This document shows, one piece after another, positions 7,895-15,793 of a DNA stretch of 64,000 bases. The notes beneath the pieces are model-generated. The model was not told the DNA's origin and searched no databases. It saw only the letters and a list, made by a program, of their open reading frames with translations. Both the position numbers and the translations under genes were made by a program. The stretch is from Panacagrimonas perspica. Lineage in GTDB: Bacteria > Pseudomonadota > Gammaproteobacteria > Nevskiales > Nevskiaceae. The stretch is from positions 1 through 64,000 of the forward strand of contig NZ_SOBT01000009.1 of NCBI RefSeq assembly GCF_004364935.1, read 5' to 3'. Positions within the stretch are counted from its first letter, which is position 1. Each line of letters begins with the position of its first letter.

Positions 7895-8362
7895 GATATT
7901 CACCGCAAAGGCGCAAAGGGAAAAGAAAGGACGCAAAGGACTACACATTGTTCGCCACACGCTTGATTCCTGAGCGCATCGATTCCGAATGGAAGTTGAG
8001 TACGAGTCCAAGCTTCTTGTTTGCGAGGCGAAGATAGGTGAGGAGTTGCGCCGTATGGACAGGAGCGAAAGCCGCCACTGCCTTGATCTCAACAATGACG
8101 AGATCCTCGACGAGCAGATCCAGGCGGTACGCCTCATCAAGTTCGACCCCTTTATAAGTGACCGGTAACAGGGTCTGCCTGACCGCCCGGATACCGCGTT
8201 GTTCGAGCTCGACCGCCATTGCCCGTTCATAGGCCGATTCGAGCAAGCCCACGCCAAGGATGCGATGCACCTCCAGCGCAGCGCCGATGACGGAATGCGA
8301 GATCTCATTTTCAGTCACCTTTGCGACCTTTCTTTTCCCTTTGCGCCTTTGCGGTGAAAATC
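7895..8362. mobile_element. Inverted-repeat element copy B, carrying a GxxExxY gene, inside the fds operon
   Basis: Arms of 39 nt at 7901-7939 (CACCGCAAAGGCGC...ACGCAAAGG) and 8318-8356 are inverted and differ at one base; similarity extends outward over GATATT/GATTTT. Between them lies one complete gene whose stop begins 1 bp after the left arm and whose GTG overlaps the first base of the right arm. Six other copies in the window have the same arms without the gene. No target-site duplication is evident. The term mobile element is my inference from dispersal and cargo. Confidence 0.65.
7941..8318 (-). CDS. GxxExxY protein (PD-(D/E)xK nuclease-like), cargo of an inverted-repeat element
   Basis: A 125-residue protein with the family motif GLLESAY (G24, E27, Y30). 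A nuclease-like core D67 (YRLDLLVED) then E77-x-K79 (VIVEIKAV) fits the PD-(D/E)xK fold to which GxxExxY proteins are assigned; no biochemical function is established. The start is GTG at 8318. The ribosome-binding sequence, AAAGG 8 nt upstream, lies inside the right arm of the flanking repeat, so the element supplies the translation signal. The gene splits fdsB from fdsA on the same strand, so it should be expressed with the operon. It has no evident role in formate oxidation. Confidence 0.88.
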   Translation of the reverse strand: MTENEISHSVIGAALEVHRILGVGLLESAYERAMAVELEQRGIRAVRQTLLPVTYKGVELDEAYRLDLLVEDLVIVEIKAVAAFAPVHTAQLLTYLRLANKKLGLVLNFHSESMRSGIKRVANNV

Positions 8363-8363
8363 C

Positions 8364-9905
8364 TCATCGGACGAGGGCTCCTCGGGAGAAGTCGTCCGGA
8401 AAATGATTCAGGGCGCTGAGCACCGGATACGGCGTCAGCCCGCCCAGCGCGCACAGCGATCCGTGCGTCATCGTGTCGCACAGGTCTCGCAGCAGGGCCT
8501 CCTGCGTTTGCACGTCCCGGCCCGCCACCAGCCGGTCGATCACCTCGACACCGCGCGTCGAGCCGATGCGGCAGGGCGTGCATTTGCCGCAGGACTCCAC
8601 GGCGCAGAACTCCATCGCGTAGCGCGCCTGCGCGGCCATGTCGACCGAGTCGTCGAACACGACGATGCCGCCGTGGCCGAGCATCGCGCCGACGGCGGCG
8701 AAGGCTTCGTAGTCGAGCACCGTGTCGAACTGCGACTCCGGCATGTACGCGCCTAGCGGGCCGCCGACCTGCACGGCGCGGATCGGCCGGCCGCTGAGCG
8801 ATCCGCCGCCGAAGTCGTACAGCAGTTCGCGCAACGTGGTTCCGAACGCGAGTTCCACCAGTCCGCCGTGACGGATGTTGCCGGTGAGCTGGATCGGCAA
8901 CGTGCCGCGCGAACGGCCCATGCCGAAGTCGCGGTAGTGCGCGGCACCCTGGTCGAGGATCACCGGCACCGAGGCCAGCGTGATGACGTTGTTGATGACG
9001 GTGGGCTTGCCGAACAACCCCGAGATGGCCGGCAACGGCGGCTTGAAGCGCACCTGCCCGCGCTTGCCCTCGAGCGATTCGAGCAGCGAGGTCTCTTCGC
9101 CGCAGATGTACGCACCTGCGCCAAGTCGCACGTCCACGTCGAAGGCGCGGCCGCTGCCGCGCACATCCGGCCCGAGATAGCCGCCGGCACGCGCCACGTC
9201 GATCGCGGCGAGCAGCGCCCTGTGCGCATGCGGATACTCGGAACGAAGGTAGATGTAGCCCTTCGTCGCGCCCGTCGCGAGGCCCGCGATGGTCATGCCC
9301 TCGACCAGCACGAGCGGATCGCCTTCCATGATCATGCGATCGGAGAACGTGCCGGAATCGCCCTCGTCGGCGTTGCAGACGATGTACTTCTGTTCTGCGG
9401 TCGTGGACAGCACCGTCTTCCACTTGATGCCGGCCGGGAACGCCGCGCCGCCGCGACCGCGCAGGCCGGCGTCGGTCACGGCAGTGACGATATCCGCCGG
9501 CGACATCGACAGCGCGCGCTCGAGTCCCCGATAGCCGCCATGCGCGAGGTAATCGTCGAGGCTCGAGGGATCGGTGATGCCGCAGCGCGCGAACGTCAGG
9601 CGCTGCTGCTTGCTGAAGTAGGGAATCTGTTCGGTCGGCCCAAGGTTCAGCGGGTGCGCGCCGCCCTGCAGAAAGTCGGCGTCGAACAGATCGCGGACGT
9701 CCTCGAGCGAGACCGGCCCGTAGGCGATGCGACCCTGCGCGGTCTGCACTTCGACCAGCGGCTCGAGCCACAACATGCCGCGCGAACCGGTGCGCACGAT
9801 CTCGACTTCGATGCCGCGTGGACCGGCGTGGGCCGCGATCGCATGCGCGATCTCGTCGGCGCCCACCGACAGCGCCGCCGCATCGCACGAAACGTAGATC
9901 TTCAT
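8364..9905 (-). CDS. fdsB: NAD-dependent formate dehydrogenase beta subunit (NAD/FMN)
   Basis: This 513-residue flavoprotein transfers electrons from FdsA to NAD+. An N-terminal thioredoxin-like ferredoxin domain (about 1-110) precedes a NuoF-like region with the FMN/NADH motif GLRGRGGAAFPAG (near 147-160), the CNADEGDSGTF segment, and the N3-type 4Fe-4S site C439, C442, C445 (ESCGKCTPC) with C485. ATG at 9905 overlaps the fdsG stop (ATGA). It could be confused with NuoF of complex I, but the neighbours fdsG, fdsA, fdhD and fdsD settle it. Confidence 0.96.
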   Translation of the reverse strand: MKIYVSCDAAALSVGADEIAHAIAAHAGPRGIEVEIVRTGSRGMLWLEPLVEVQTAQGRIAYGPVSLEDVRDLFDADFLQGGAHPLNLGPTEQIPYFSKQQRLTFARCGITDPSSLDDYLAHGGYRGLERALSMSPADIVTAVTDAGLRGRGGAAFPAGIKWKTVLSTTAEQKYIVCNADEGDSGTFSDRMIMEGDPLVLVEGMTIAGLATGATKGYIYLRSEYPHAHRALLAAIDVARAGGYLGPDVRGSGRAFDVDVRLGAGAYICGEETSLLESLEGKRGQVRFKPPLPAISGLFGKPTVINNVITLASVPVILDQGAAHYRDFGMGRSRGTLPIQLTGNIRHGGLVELAFGTTLRELLYDFGGGSLSGRPIRAVQVGGPLGAYMPESQFDTVLDYEAFAAVGAMLGHGGIVVFDDSVDMAAQARYAMEFCAVESCGKCTPCRIGSTRGVEVIDRLVAGRDVQTQEALLRDLCDTMTHGSLCALGGLTPYPVLSALNHFPDDFSRGALVR

Positions 9906-10420
9906 GCCCGCATGTCCGCGACGAACTGATCGAAACGCGCCGGCGTGACGCGGCCGCAGAGCTTGTCGTCGATCATCAGCGCCGGCCCGAGCGCGCAGTT
10001 ACCCAGGCAGTAGACCGGCTCGAGCGTCACCGCGCCGTCCGCCGTGGTGCCGTGGAAATCCACGCCGAGCGATTTCTTGGCGTGGGCCTCGAGCGCCGCG
10101 GCACCCACCGACTGACAGGCCTCGGCGCGGCACAGATGCAGGACGTGGCGACCGGGCTTCGCGGTGCGGAACGCGTGGTAGAAGCTGACGACGCCGTGCA
10201 CTTCGGCGCGCGACAGGTTCAGCTCGAACGCGATCAGCGCGACGGCATCGGGCGGCACGAAGCCGAGTCGATCCTGTACGGCGTGCAGCACCAGCAACAG
10301 GTTTCCGGGTTGATCGCGGTTCGCCTGCACGGCCGCCTGGACGGCCAGGCGCTGTTCGGGCGGCAGGTTGCCACCGGGCACCGGCTGGATCGGGATGACT
10401 TTTCGGTTGGCCTGCTTCAT
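9902..10420 (-). CDS. fdsG: NAD-dependent formate dehydrogenase gamma subunit
   Basis: A 172-residue NuoE-like protein with a thioredoxin-like [2Fe-2S] domain; ligands C97 and C102 (CRAEAC) and C138 and C142 (CLGNC). In Fds enzymes it forms the diaphorase unit with FdsB. First gene of the minus-strand run, overlapping fdsB by 4 bp. The promoter should lie in the 166-bp divergent region shared with the regulator gene at 10587. Confidence 0.95.
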   Translation of the reverse strand: MKQANRKVIPIQPVPGGNLPPEQRLAVQAAVQANRDQPGNLLLVLHAVQDRLGFVPPDAVALIAFELNLSRAEVHGVVSFYHAFRTAKPGRHVLHLCRAEACQSVGAAALEAHAKKSLGVDFHGTTADGAVTLEPVYCLGNCALGPALMIDDKLCGRVTPARFDQFVADMRA

Positions 10421-10532
10421 ACGCTGGCTCTGGCTGGCGCTATCGGTTGTGGATGAGCCTATATCCTCCTCAGCGATAAAAGCTCATCAAATCATCGATA
10501 CACGGTATTACCTGGCAGCCAAATAACCAACA

Positions 10533-10575
10533 ATCGGCTTGCTCCAGCTACTTCTATCGGCTCTAGACAGCCGAT
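10533..10575. promoter_or_regulatory. Candidate operator between fdsG and its divergent regulator
   Basis: The half-site ATCGGCT occurs twice in the same direction (10533-10539, 10556-10562) and once inverted as AGCCGAT (10569-10575), just before the regulator's ATG at 10587. The last two form a 7-bp palindrome with a 6-bp spacer. The position fits autoregulation and control of fdsG; binding is inferred. Confidence 0.45.
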
Positions 10576-10586
10576 ATTCTGCCGCC

Positions 10587-11660
10587 ATGTTCCGCGTCTC
10601 CATCCGACCCCAGTGGCAGCTCGACCGTGGCGAGGGCGTCGCGGTGCTGCCGCGCCTGGTCGAACTGCTGGTCCACATCGACGAGGCCGGCACGCTGCGC
10701 GAGGCCTGCCGCCGCATGAACCTGTCGTATCGCTACGCCTGGGGCGTGCTGCGCGAGGGGCAGCGCGCGTTCGGCGTGCCGCTGGTGGCCAGCCGTCGCG
10801 GCCGTGGCGCGGTGCTCAGCCCGCTCGGCGAAAAGCTGGTGTGGGCCGACCGCCGGATCAGCGCGCGCCTGAACCCCGTGTTCGATTCGCTGGCCTCGGA
10901 ACTCGAAACCGAGATCGAACGCGCGCTGACCCATGCGCAGGGCATCCTGCGCCTGCACGCCAGCCACGGCTTCGCGGTCGAGGCGCTGCGCAGTCGCTTC
11001 CACGACCAGCAGATTCCGCTCGACCTGAAGTACTGCACCAGCGTCGAGGCCGTCACCGCGCTCGCGCGCGGCGGCTGCGACATGGCCGGCTTCCACGTGC
11101 CGGTGGGCGAGTACGAGAAGCCCACGCTCGCGCACTACCTGCGCGACCTGCGCGCCAGCGACGCGCGCCTGGTGCTGCTGGCCACGCGCCGGCTCGGCCT
11201 GATGACCGCGCGCGGCAATCCCAAGCAGGTGCGCGGCCTGCAGGACCTCGCACGCGAGGATCTGCGCTTCGTGAACCGCCAGCCCGGCGGCGGCACGCGG
11301 CTGCTGATCGACCAGATGCTGAAGCACGAAAAGATCGAGCCGCGTCGTGTCCGCGGCTACGACACGCACGAGTTCACGCACGCAGCGGTGGCGGCCTACA
11401 TCGCCAGCGGCATGGCCGACGCCGGCTTCGGCGTGGAGACACCCGCGCATCGCTTCGCCCTGGATTTCCTGCCGCTGATTTCCGAGCGCTACTTCTTCGC
11501 CTGCCGCGCCGAGTCGATCGACTCGCCGACGATGCAGCCGGTGCTCGCCGAATTGCGCAGTGCCGAGTTCCGCGCCGTCATCAACGCGCTGCCCGGCTAC
11601 GACGCGATGGCCTCGGGGCAGGTGATGACATTGGCCGCCGCGTTCCCAGCGATCCAGTAG
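10587..11660 (+). CDS. ModE-like winged-helix regulator with periplasmic-binding-protein-like domain
   Basis: A 357-residue transcription factor. The N-terminal 110 residues are a LysR/ModE-type winged helix (LLVHIDEAGTLREACRRM, then YRYAWGVLREGQ, the recognition-helix region typical of ModE). The rest is a PBP-like ligand domain with the RQPGGGTRLLID segment of the substrate-binding fold. Such proteins sense molybdate or small anions. Its divergent position next to the molybdenum-dependent fds operon suggests it controls fds in response to formate or molybdate; this is inferred. I chose ATG 10587 because it gives the conserved start MFRVSIRPQW. The stop codon TAG is the second to fourth base of a GTAGCCCGG repeat. 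Confidence 0.82.
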   Translation: MFRVSIRPQWQLDRGEGVAVLPRLVELLVHIDEAGTLREACRRMNLSYRYAWGVLREGQRAFGVPLVASRRGRGAVLSPLGEKLVWADRRISARLNPVFDSLASELETEIERALTHAQGILRLHASHGFAVEALRSRFHDQQIPLDLKYCTSVEAVTALARGGCDMAGFHVPVGEYEKPTLAHYLRDLRASDARLVLLATRRLGLMTARGNPKQVRGLQDLAREDLRFVNRQPGGGTRLLIDQMLKHEKIEPRRVRGYDTHEFTHAAVAAYIASGMADAGFGVETPAHRFALDFLPLISERYFFACRAESIDSPTMQPVLAELRSAEFRAVINALPGYDAMASGQVMTLAAAFPAIQ

Positions 11661-11725
11661 CCCGGGTGAAACCCGGGGGGTTCTTCTGTGGCCAAACGAA
11701 AAGCCCCGGTTGCACCCGGGCTACG
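11657..11725. repeat. GTAGCCCGG double-hairpin repeat, copy 1
   Basis: CCCGGGTGAAACCCGGG and, inverted, CCCGGTTGCACCCGGG are each hairpins; the outer ends GTAGCCC/GGGCTAC are also inverted. The left end supplies the TAG stop of the regulator at 10587-11660. The rest of the gap to 11837 shows nothing else. Confidence 0.9.
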
Positions 11726-11837
11726 CCGCGCACCGGATGCTGCGACGAAGACGTAGCGCCCGCATGCGAAACCCCCGCCCCTCGCCGTATCCTTGCGCTG
11801 ATCAGCCGCGCAGGCGGCGAGCCCAGGGGACCCTTCG

Positions 11838-12830
11838 ATGCATCTTCGCGCCTTCTTCTGCGCGGCTGCCGCCGTGCTGTCCACGTTTTCATCGGGAGCC
11901 GCGTCGGCGGCCGACAAGGTCGGCCGCTACACGGTGGAGATCAAGGTCGACGGCCAGCAGAGCTGGCGTGCCGGCAACGACTGGTCGAAGTCCACGACCA
12001 CCGAGCACTACCGCATCGTCACGCATGTGAAGTCGACCGGCGAACTCGACAGCGTCAACGTCAAGGACCCGGAGTTCGCGCAGAAACAGATGCAGAAGGC
12101 GGCTCGCGTACAGCAAGCGGTGCAGAAGGCGCAGGGTCGTGCGCCCGCTGCGGCACCGCCGACACAGGAAGCCTACGTGGCGCAGCAGAAGAAGCTCGCC
12201 GAGCAGATGCAGAAGGGACAGGCCGCGTGCAAGGCCGACACGAACTGCCTGATGCAGCTCGCGATGCAGTATTCGCAGCAGAGCGCCGCGATCCTGCCGC
12301 CGGGAAGCACGCCGGCGGGCGGTGCAGTGCCCGATGCCGACGAGGAAGCCGAGGACGAAGAGCGGTACCTGAATTACTTCGGCTACGAAGGCTGCCCGAC
12401 CGAGATCGATATCCGTATCGATCAGCGCAGCGAGGGCGCGTACGCCGACGTCTCCGGCATGATCCCGTGGACCACGACGCAGACCGGCAACTCCAAGGGC
12501 ACGGACATCGACCGCAAGATGCAGTGCCTGGCCGCGACCACCGTCTACGACGTCAAGGCCAAGACGATCTATACCGACGGCTTCGGCACGCCGGCCGTGC
12601 GCGGACGCTACGAGTCCAACGACAAGCTGCTGGGCAAGACGGTGAACACCGATGCCGAGATCATCAGCACGTCCGAGGCGCTGGAATGGGTGAGCCAGCA
12701 GATGCGCCAGGGTCCCGCCTCGGGTTCGAAGAGCACGGTGCTCAAGCCGAAGAACGCGGCGAACCTGCCTCCCGGCGCGAAGCTCGATGGGCAGATCAAG
12801 GTCAGCCTGACGTGGCGTTTCGATCCCTGA
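11838..12830 (+). CDS. Exported protein of unknown function
   Basis: A 330-residue protein with a classical signal peptide (charged start, hydrophobic AFFCAAAAVLSTFSSG, cleavage likely after ASA at about residue 25). Residues 75-125 are rich in Gln, Lys and Ala (QKQMQKAARVQQAVQKAQG), probably helical; an acidic DADEEAEDEE stretch follows. The C-terminal half is beta-like with several cysteines (C195-type GCPTE, MQCLA) that could pair in the periplasm. I do not recognise the family. It lies alone between two repeat elements. Confidence 0.75.
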   Translation: MHLRAFFCAAAAVLSTFSSGAASAADKVGRYTVEIKVDGQQSWRAGNDWSKSTTTEHYRIVTHVKSTGELDSVNVKDPEFAQKQMQKAARVQQAVQKAQGRAPAAAPPTQEAYVAQQKKLAEQMQKGQAACKADTNCLMQLAMQYSQQSAAILPPGSTPAGGAVPDADEEAEDEERYLNYFGYEGCPTEIDIRIDQRSEGAYADVSGMIPWTTTQTGNSKGTDIDRKMQCLAATTVYDVKAKTIYTDGFGTPAVRGRYESNDKLLGKTVNTDAEIISTSEALEWVSQQMRQGPASGSKSTVLKPKNAANLPPGAKLDGQIKVSLTWRFDP

Positions 12831-12837
12831 GCGCCTC

Positions 12838-12905
12838 GTAGCCCGGACGAAGTCCGGGGCTTGTCTCACAGGTCGAGGAAAACCCCGGACTTCGTCCGGG
12901 CTACG
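12838..12905. repeat. GTAGCCCGG double-hairpin repeat, copy 2
   Basis: Variant with CCCGGACGAAGTCCGGG arms; the outer GTAGCCC/GGGCTAC ends are inverted. It sits 8 bp after the stop of the exported-protein gene and before the MFS gene at 12979. Confidence 0.9.
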
Positions 12906-12978
12906 GGCACCGCCGGGTATCGCGCCGCGGCCACCTCGGGAACAATCGCCGAACCCGAAGACCCAGGTACGCCACTCC

Positions 12979-14307
12979 ATGTCGACCCCGCCGCAATCGG
13001 AACAGGACCGCGTGAAGGCCTCGCGCCAGGTCCTCGCCGCCAGCTTCATCGGCACGACGTTCGAGTGGTACGACTTCTTCATCTACGCGTCGGCCGCCGC
13101 ACTGGTGTTCGGTCCGCTGTTCTTTCCGCACGTGTCGGAATTCGCCGGACAGCTCGCGGCGTTCTCGACGTTCGCGGTCGGCTTCGTGGCGCGGCCGCTC
13201 GGCGGGATCGTCATCGGACACTTCGGCGATCGCGTGGGACGCAAGAGCATGCTGGTGCTGTGCCTGCTCTGCATGGGCCTGGCCACGATCGGCATCGGAC
13301 TGCTGCCCACCTACGAGCAGATCGGCATCTGGGCGCCGATCCTGCTGGTCCTGCTGCGCGTGTTCCAGGGCATCGGCGTGGGCGGCGAGTGGGGCGGCGC
13401 CGTGCTGATGGCCGTCGAGTACGCACCGCCGAACCGGCGCGGCCTGTACGGCGGCTTCGTGCAGATCGGAACGCCGGCCGGATTGATCCTGGCCAACCTC
13501 GCCTTCCTCGGTGTCGTCGCCTGGGTCCCGGAAGAACACTTCTTCACCTGGGGCTGGCGCATCCCGTTCCTGCTCAGCGCGCTGCTGGTCATCGTCGGCC
13601 TGGTGATCCGGCTGCGACTGGAGGAGACGCCGGTGTTCGCCGAGGCGCGCGCGACGGCGCCGAAGCACGAGTCGGTGCCGTTCATCGAAGTGATGCGTTC
13701 GCACTGGAAGCCGGTCATCGCCGGCGGCATGACGATGTCGAGCACCGCGATGATCGGCTACATCCTGATCGCGTACGTGATGAGCTACGGCGTCAAGCAG
13801 CTCGGCATGCCCAAGCAGACGATGATCACGCTGGTGCTGCTGGCCTCGGCGGTGTGGCTGGTGACCTGCCTGCTGTTCGCGACATGGTCGGACCGCTGGG
13901 GACGGCGTCGCATCTACATCGGCGGCGCCATCGGGGCCCTGCTGGCGGCGTTTCCGATCTTCATGCTGATCGACACGCGCCAGCCGGTGCTGATGGCACT
14001 GGGCCTGTTCATTCTCACGGTACCGCTGGCGGCGATGTACTCGCCGATCGCGGCCATGCTGTCGGAACTGTTCCCGACGCGCCTGCGCTACACCGGCAAC
14101 TCGCTGGCCTATCAGGTGGGCACCCTGGCCGGCGGCGCCTTCGTGCCGGTGATCGCGACCACGCTGTACGAGGTCTACGAGACCTCGAAGGCGATCTCGG
14201 CCTATATCGTCACATGGGTCTCGTTCGGACTGATCGCGGTGCAGTTCGTGCCCGAGACCTCGCGCATCGATCTGAACGAGGTCGGTTCTCCGCCCGCGGG
14301 CCGATGA
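12979..14307 (+). CDS. MFS transporter, metabolite:H+ symporter (MHS) family
   Basis: A 442-residue inner-membrane protein with about 12 membrane segments. The start SFIGTTFEWYDFFIY and the loop GHFGDRVGRKSML are hallmarks of the MHS branch (ShiA, ProP, KgtP, and transporters of aromatic or organic acids). The central loop near 215-235 is hydrophilic, as usual. Substrate is unknown; given the catabolic surroundings a carboxylate is plausible. ATG 12979 is used. The next MFS gene starts 55 bp after its stop. Confidence 0.92.
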   Translation: MSTPPQSEQDRVKASRQVLAASFIGTTFEWYDFFIYASAAALVFGPLFFPHVSEFAGQLAAFSTFAVGFVARPLGGIVIGHFGDRVGRKSMLVLCLLCMGLATIGIGLLPTYEQIGIWAPILLVLLRVFQGIGVGGEWGGAVLMAVEYAPPNRRGLYGGFVQIGTPAGLILANLAFLGVVAWVPEEHFFTWGWRIPFLLSALLVIVGLVIRLRLEETPVFAEARATAPKHESVPFIEVMRSHWKPVIAGGMTMSSTAMIGYILIAYVMSYGVKQLGMPKQTMITLVLLASAVWLVTCLLFATWSDRWGRRRIYIGGAIGALLAAFPIFMLIDTRQPVLMALGLFILTVPLAAMYSPIAAMLSELFPTRLRYTGNSLAYQVGTLAGGAFVPVIATTLYEVYETSKAISAYIVTWVSFGLIAVQFVPETSRIDLNEVGSPPAGR

Positions 14308-14362
14308 TCGTAGAGGTCGGGCTCGTGACGTCCGGGCGCCGCGCGTCCGCAGCAACGCGTTC

Positions 14363-15553
14363 GTGAACGCCGGAACACCACCGCCGGTGCCGCACCGCAT
14401 CCTGCCGGTGCTGGTGCTCGCGCAACTCGCCGGCACCTCGACCTGGTTCGCCGTCAACGCAGTGATGCCCGAGCTGCAGGCCGCGTTCGGCTGGGCCGCA
14501 TCCTCGGTCGGCACGCTGACCTCGGCGGTGCAGCTCGGCTTCATCATCGGCGCGCTGGTGTTCGCCTTGCTGTCGATCGCCGATCGCTTCTCGACACGGC
14601 GCGTGTTCCTGATCTGCTCGCTGGCGCAGGCCGTGTGCACGATCGCCGCGATGGCGACGGCGGAGTCGTTCGCCGCGCTGTGCGTGTGGCGCTTTCTGAC
14701 CGGATTTTTCCTCGCCGGCATCTATCCGGTGGGCATGAAGATCGCGGCGCAATGGTTTCCGAAGGGCCTGGGCAACGCGCTGGGGCTGCTCGTCGGTGCG
14801 CTGGTGATCGGCAGTGCCTTTCCGCATGCGCTGCGCGCGATGTCGGTGGGCTGGCCGTGGCACAGCGTGTTCTACGGCGTCGCCGCGATTGCCACGTCGG
14901 CGGGCCTGCTACTGTATCTGCTGATTCCGGAGCCGCCCGTTCGCGCGGCGCGGGCCAGCGGCCTGCAGCTGCGTGCGCTGTGGGCGGTGTCGGGCGACGT
15001 GAAGGTGCGCGCCTCGGTGCTCGGCTACTTCGGGCACATGTGGGAGCTCTACACCTTCTGGGTGCTGATGCCGATGATCCTGGCCACGCACCTGAGCGAT
15101 CCGACGCAGATCTCCTGGTCGGCCTTCGTGGCGCTGGGCATCGGCGCGCTCGGTTGCGCCGGCGGCGGCTGGGTCGCGACGCGCCTCGGTAGTGCGCCGG
15201 TCGCCGGTGTGCAGCTCGCGATCAGCGGGCTGTGCTGCTTCATCGCACCCTGGGCGCTCGGTGCCCCGACGCTGCTGTTCGCGGCTTGGCTGCTGATCTG
15301 GGGCATCACGATCTCCGGCGACTCGCCGCAGTTCTCCGCGCTGACCGCCAGCAACGCGCCGCCGGCGCTGGTGGGCAGCGTGCTGACGCTGACCAACAGC
15401 ATCGGTTTTGCGATCTCCATCGTCAGCATCCAGCTCTTCGTCTGGCTCGCGCAGCAATTTCCGCTGGCGACGCTGATCCCATGGCTGGGCATCGGGCCTG
15501 CGCTGGGCGTGTGGGCCCTGATGCCGCTGCTGCGAACGAAACGCTCGACGTAG
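14363..15553 (+). CDS. MFS transporter (possible cyanate/nitrate-type or drug:H+ permease)
   Basis: A 396-residue protein with about 12 hydrophobic segments and the N-terminal pattern AGTSTWFAVNAVMPELQ, ending in a short basic tail. The start is GTG at 14363. It is an MFS member of the general kind annotated as CynX/NimT-like or unspecified; I cannot assign a substrate. It follows the MHS transporter by 55 bp on the same strand. Its TAG stop is inside repeat copy 3. Confidence 0.85.
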   Translation: MNAGTPPPVPHRILPVLVLAQLAGTSTWFAVNAVMPELQAAFGWAASSVGTLTSAVQLGFIIGALVFALLSIADRFSTRRVFLICSLAQAVCTIAAMATAESFAALCVWRFLTGFFLAGIYPVGMKIAAQWFPKGLGNALGLLVGALVIGSAFPHALRAMSVGWPWHSVFYGVAAIATSAGLLLYLLIPEPPVRAARASGLQLRALWAVSGDVKVRASVLGYFGHMWELYTFWVLMPMILATHLSDPTQISWSAFVALGIGALGCAGGGWVATRLGSAPVAGVQLAISGLCCFIAPWALGAPTLLFAAWLLIWGITISGDSPQFSALTASNAPPALVGSVLTLTNSIGFAISIVSIQLFVWLAQQFPLATLIPWLGIGPALGVWALMPLLRTKRST

Positions 15554-15620
15554 CCCGGGTGCAACCCGGGGCTTTTCCTATCGGGTCGAGCAACGCATCC
15601 CTGGTTGCACCCGGGCTACG
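15550..15620. repeat. GTAGCCCGG double-hairpin repeat, copy 3
   Basis: Both halves are of the CCCGGGTGCAACCCGGG type. It provides the TAG stop (15551-15553) of the MFS gene and separates it from the convergent quinohaemoprotein gene. Confidence 0.9.
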
Positions 15621-15738
15621 GGGTGGCGGAACTTGCCAACGCCGAACGGACCGTCGTATTCGCCGGCGACGGCGCAGCGCAGCGACGCAATGCGCGGCCT
15701 GGCCCGGACCGATCGCGACGCAGAGCGAAGCCTTCAAC

Positions 15739-15768
15739 GAAAACGCCCGGCAGAAGCCGGGCGTTTTC
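15739..15768. terminator. Bidirectional terminator between MFS gene and PQQ dehydrogenase 1
   Basis: CGCCCGGC (15744-15751) pairs with GCCGGGCG (15756-15763), loop AGAA, with AAAA before and TTTT after, so it can act on both strands for the two convergent genes. Confidence 0.85.
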
Positions 15769-15793
15769 GAACTGCGGGTCGGAACGCGAAACC

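Noticed and set aside
4868-7966. Plus-strand frame opposite fdsA
   Set aside because: Antisense shadow with low-complexity composition; fdsA on minus has all cluster ligands.
8364-10420. fdsB/fdsG as NuoF/NuoE of complex I
   Set aside because: Homologous modules, but the adjoining fdsA with RVCHSPTG, fdhD and fdsD identify a formate dehydrogenase.
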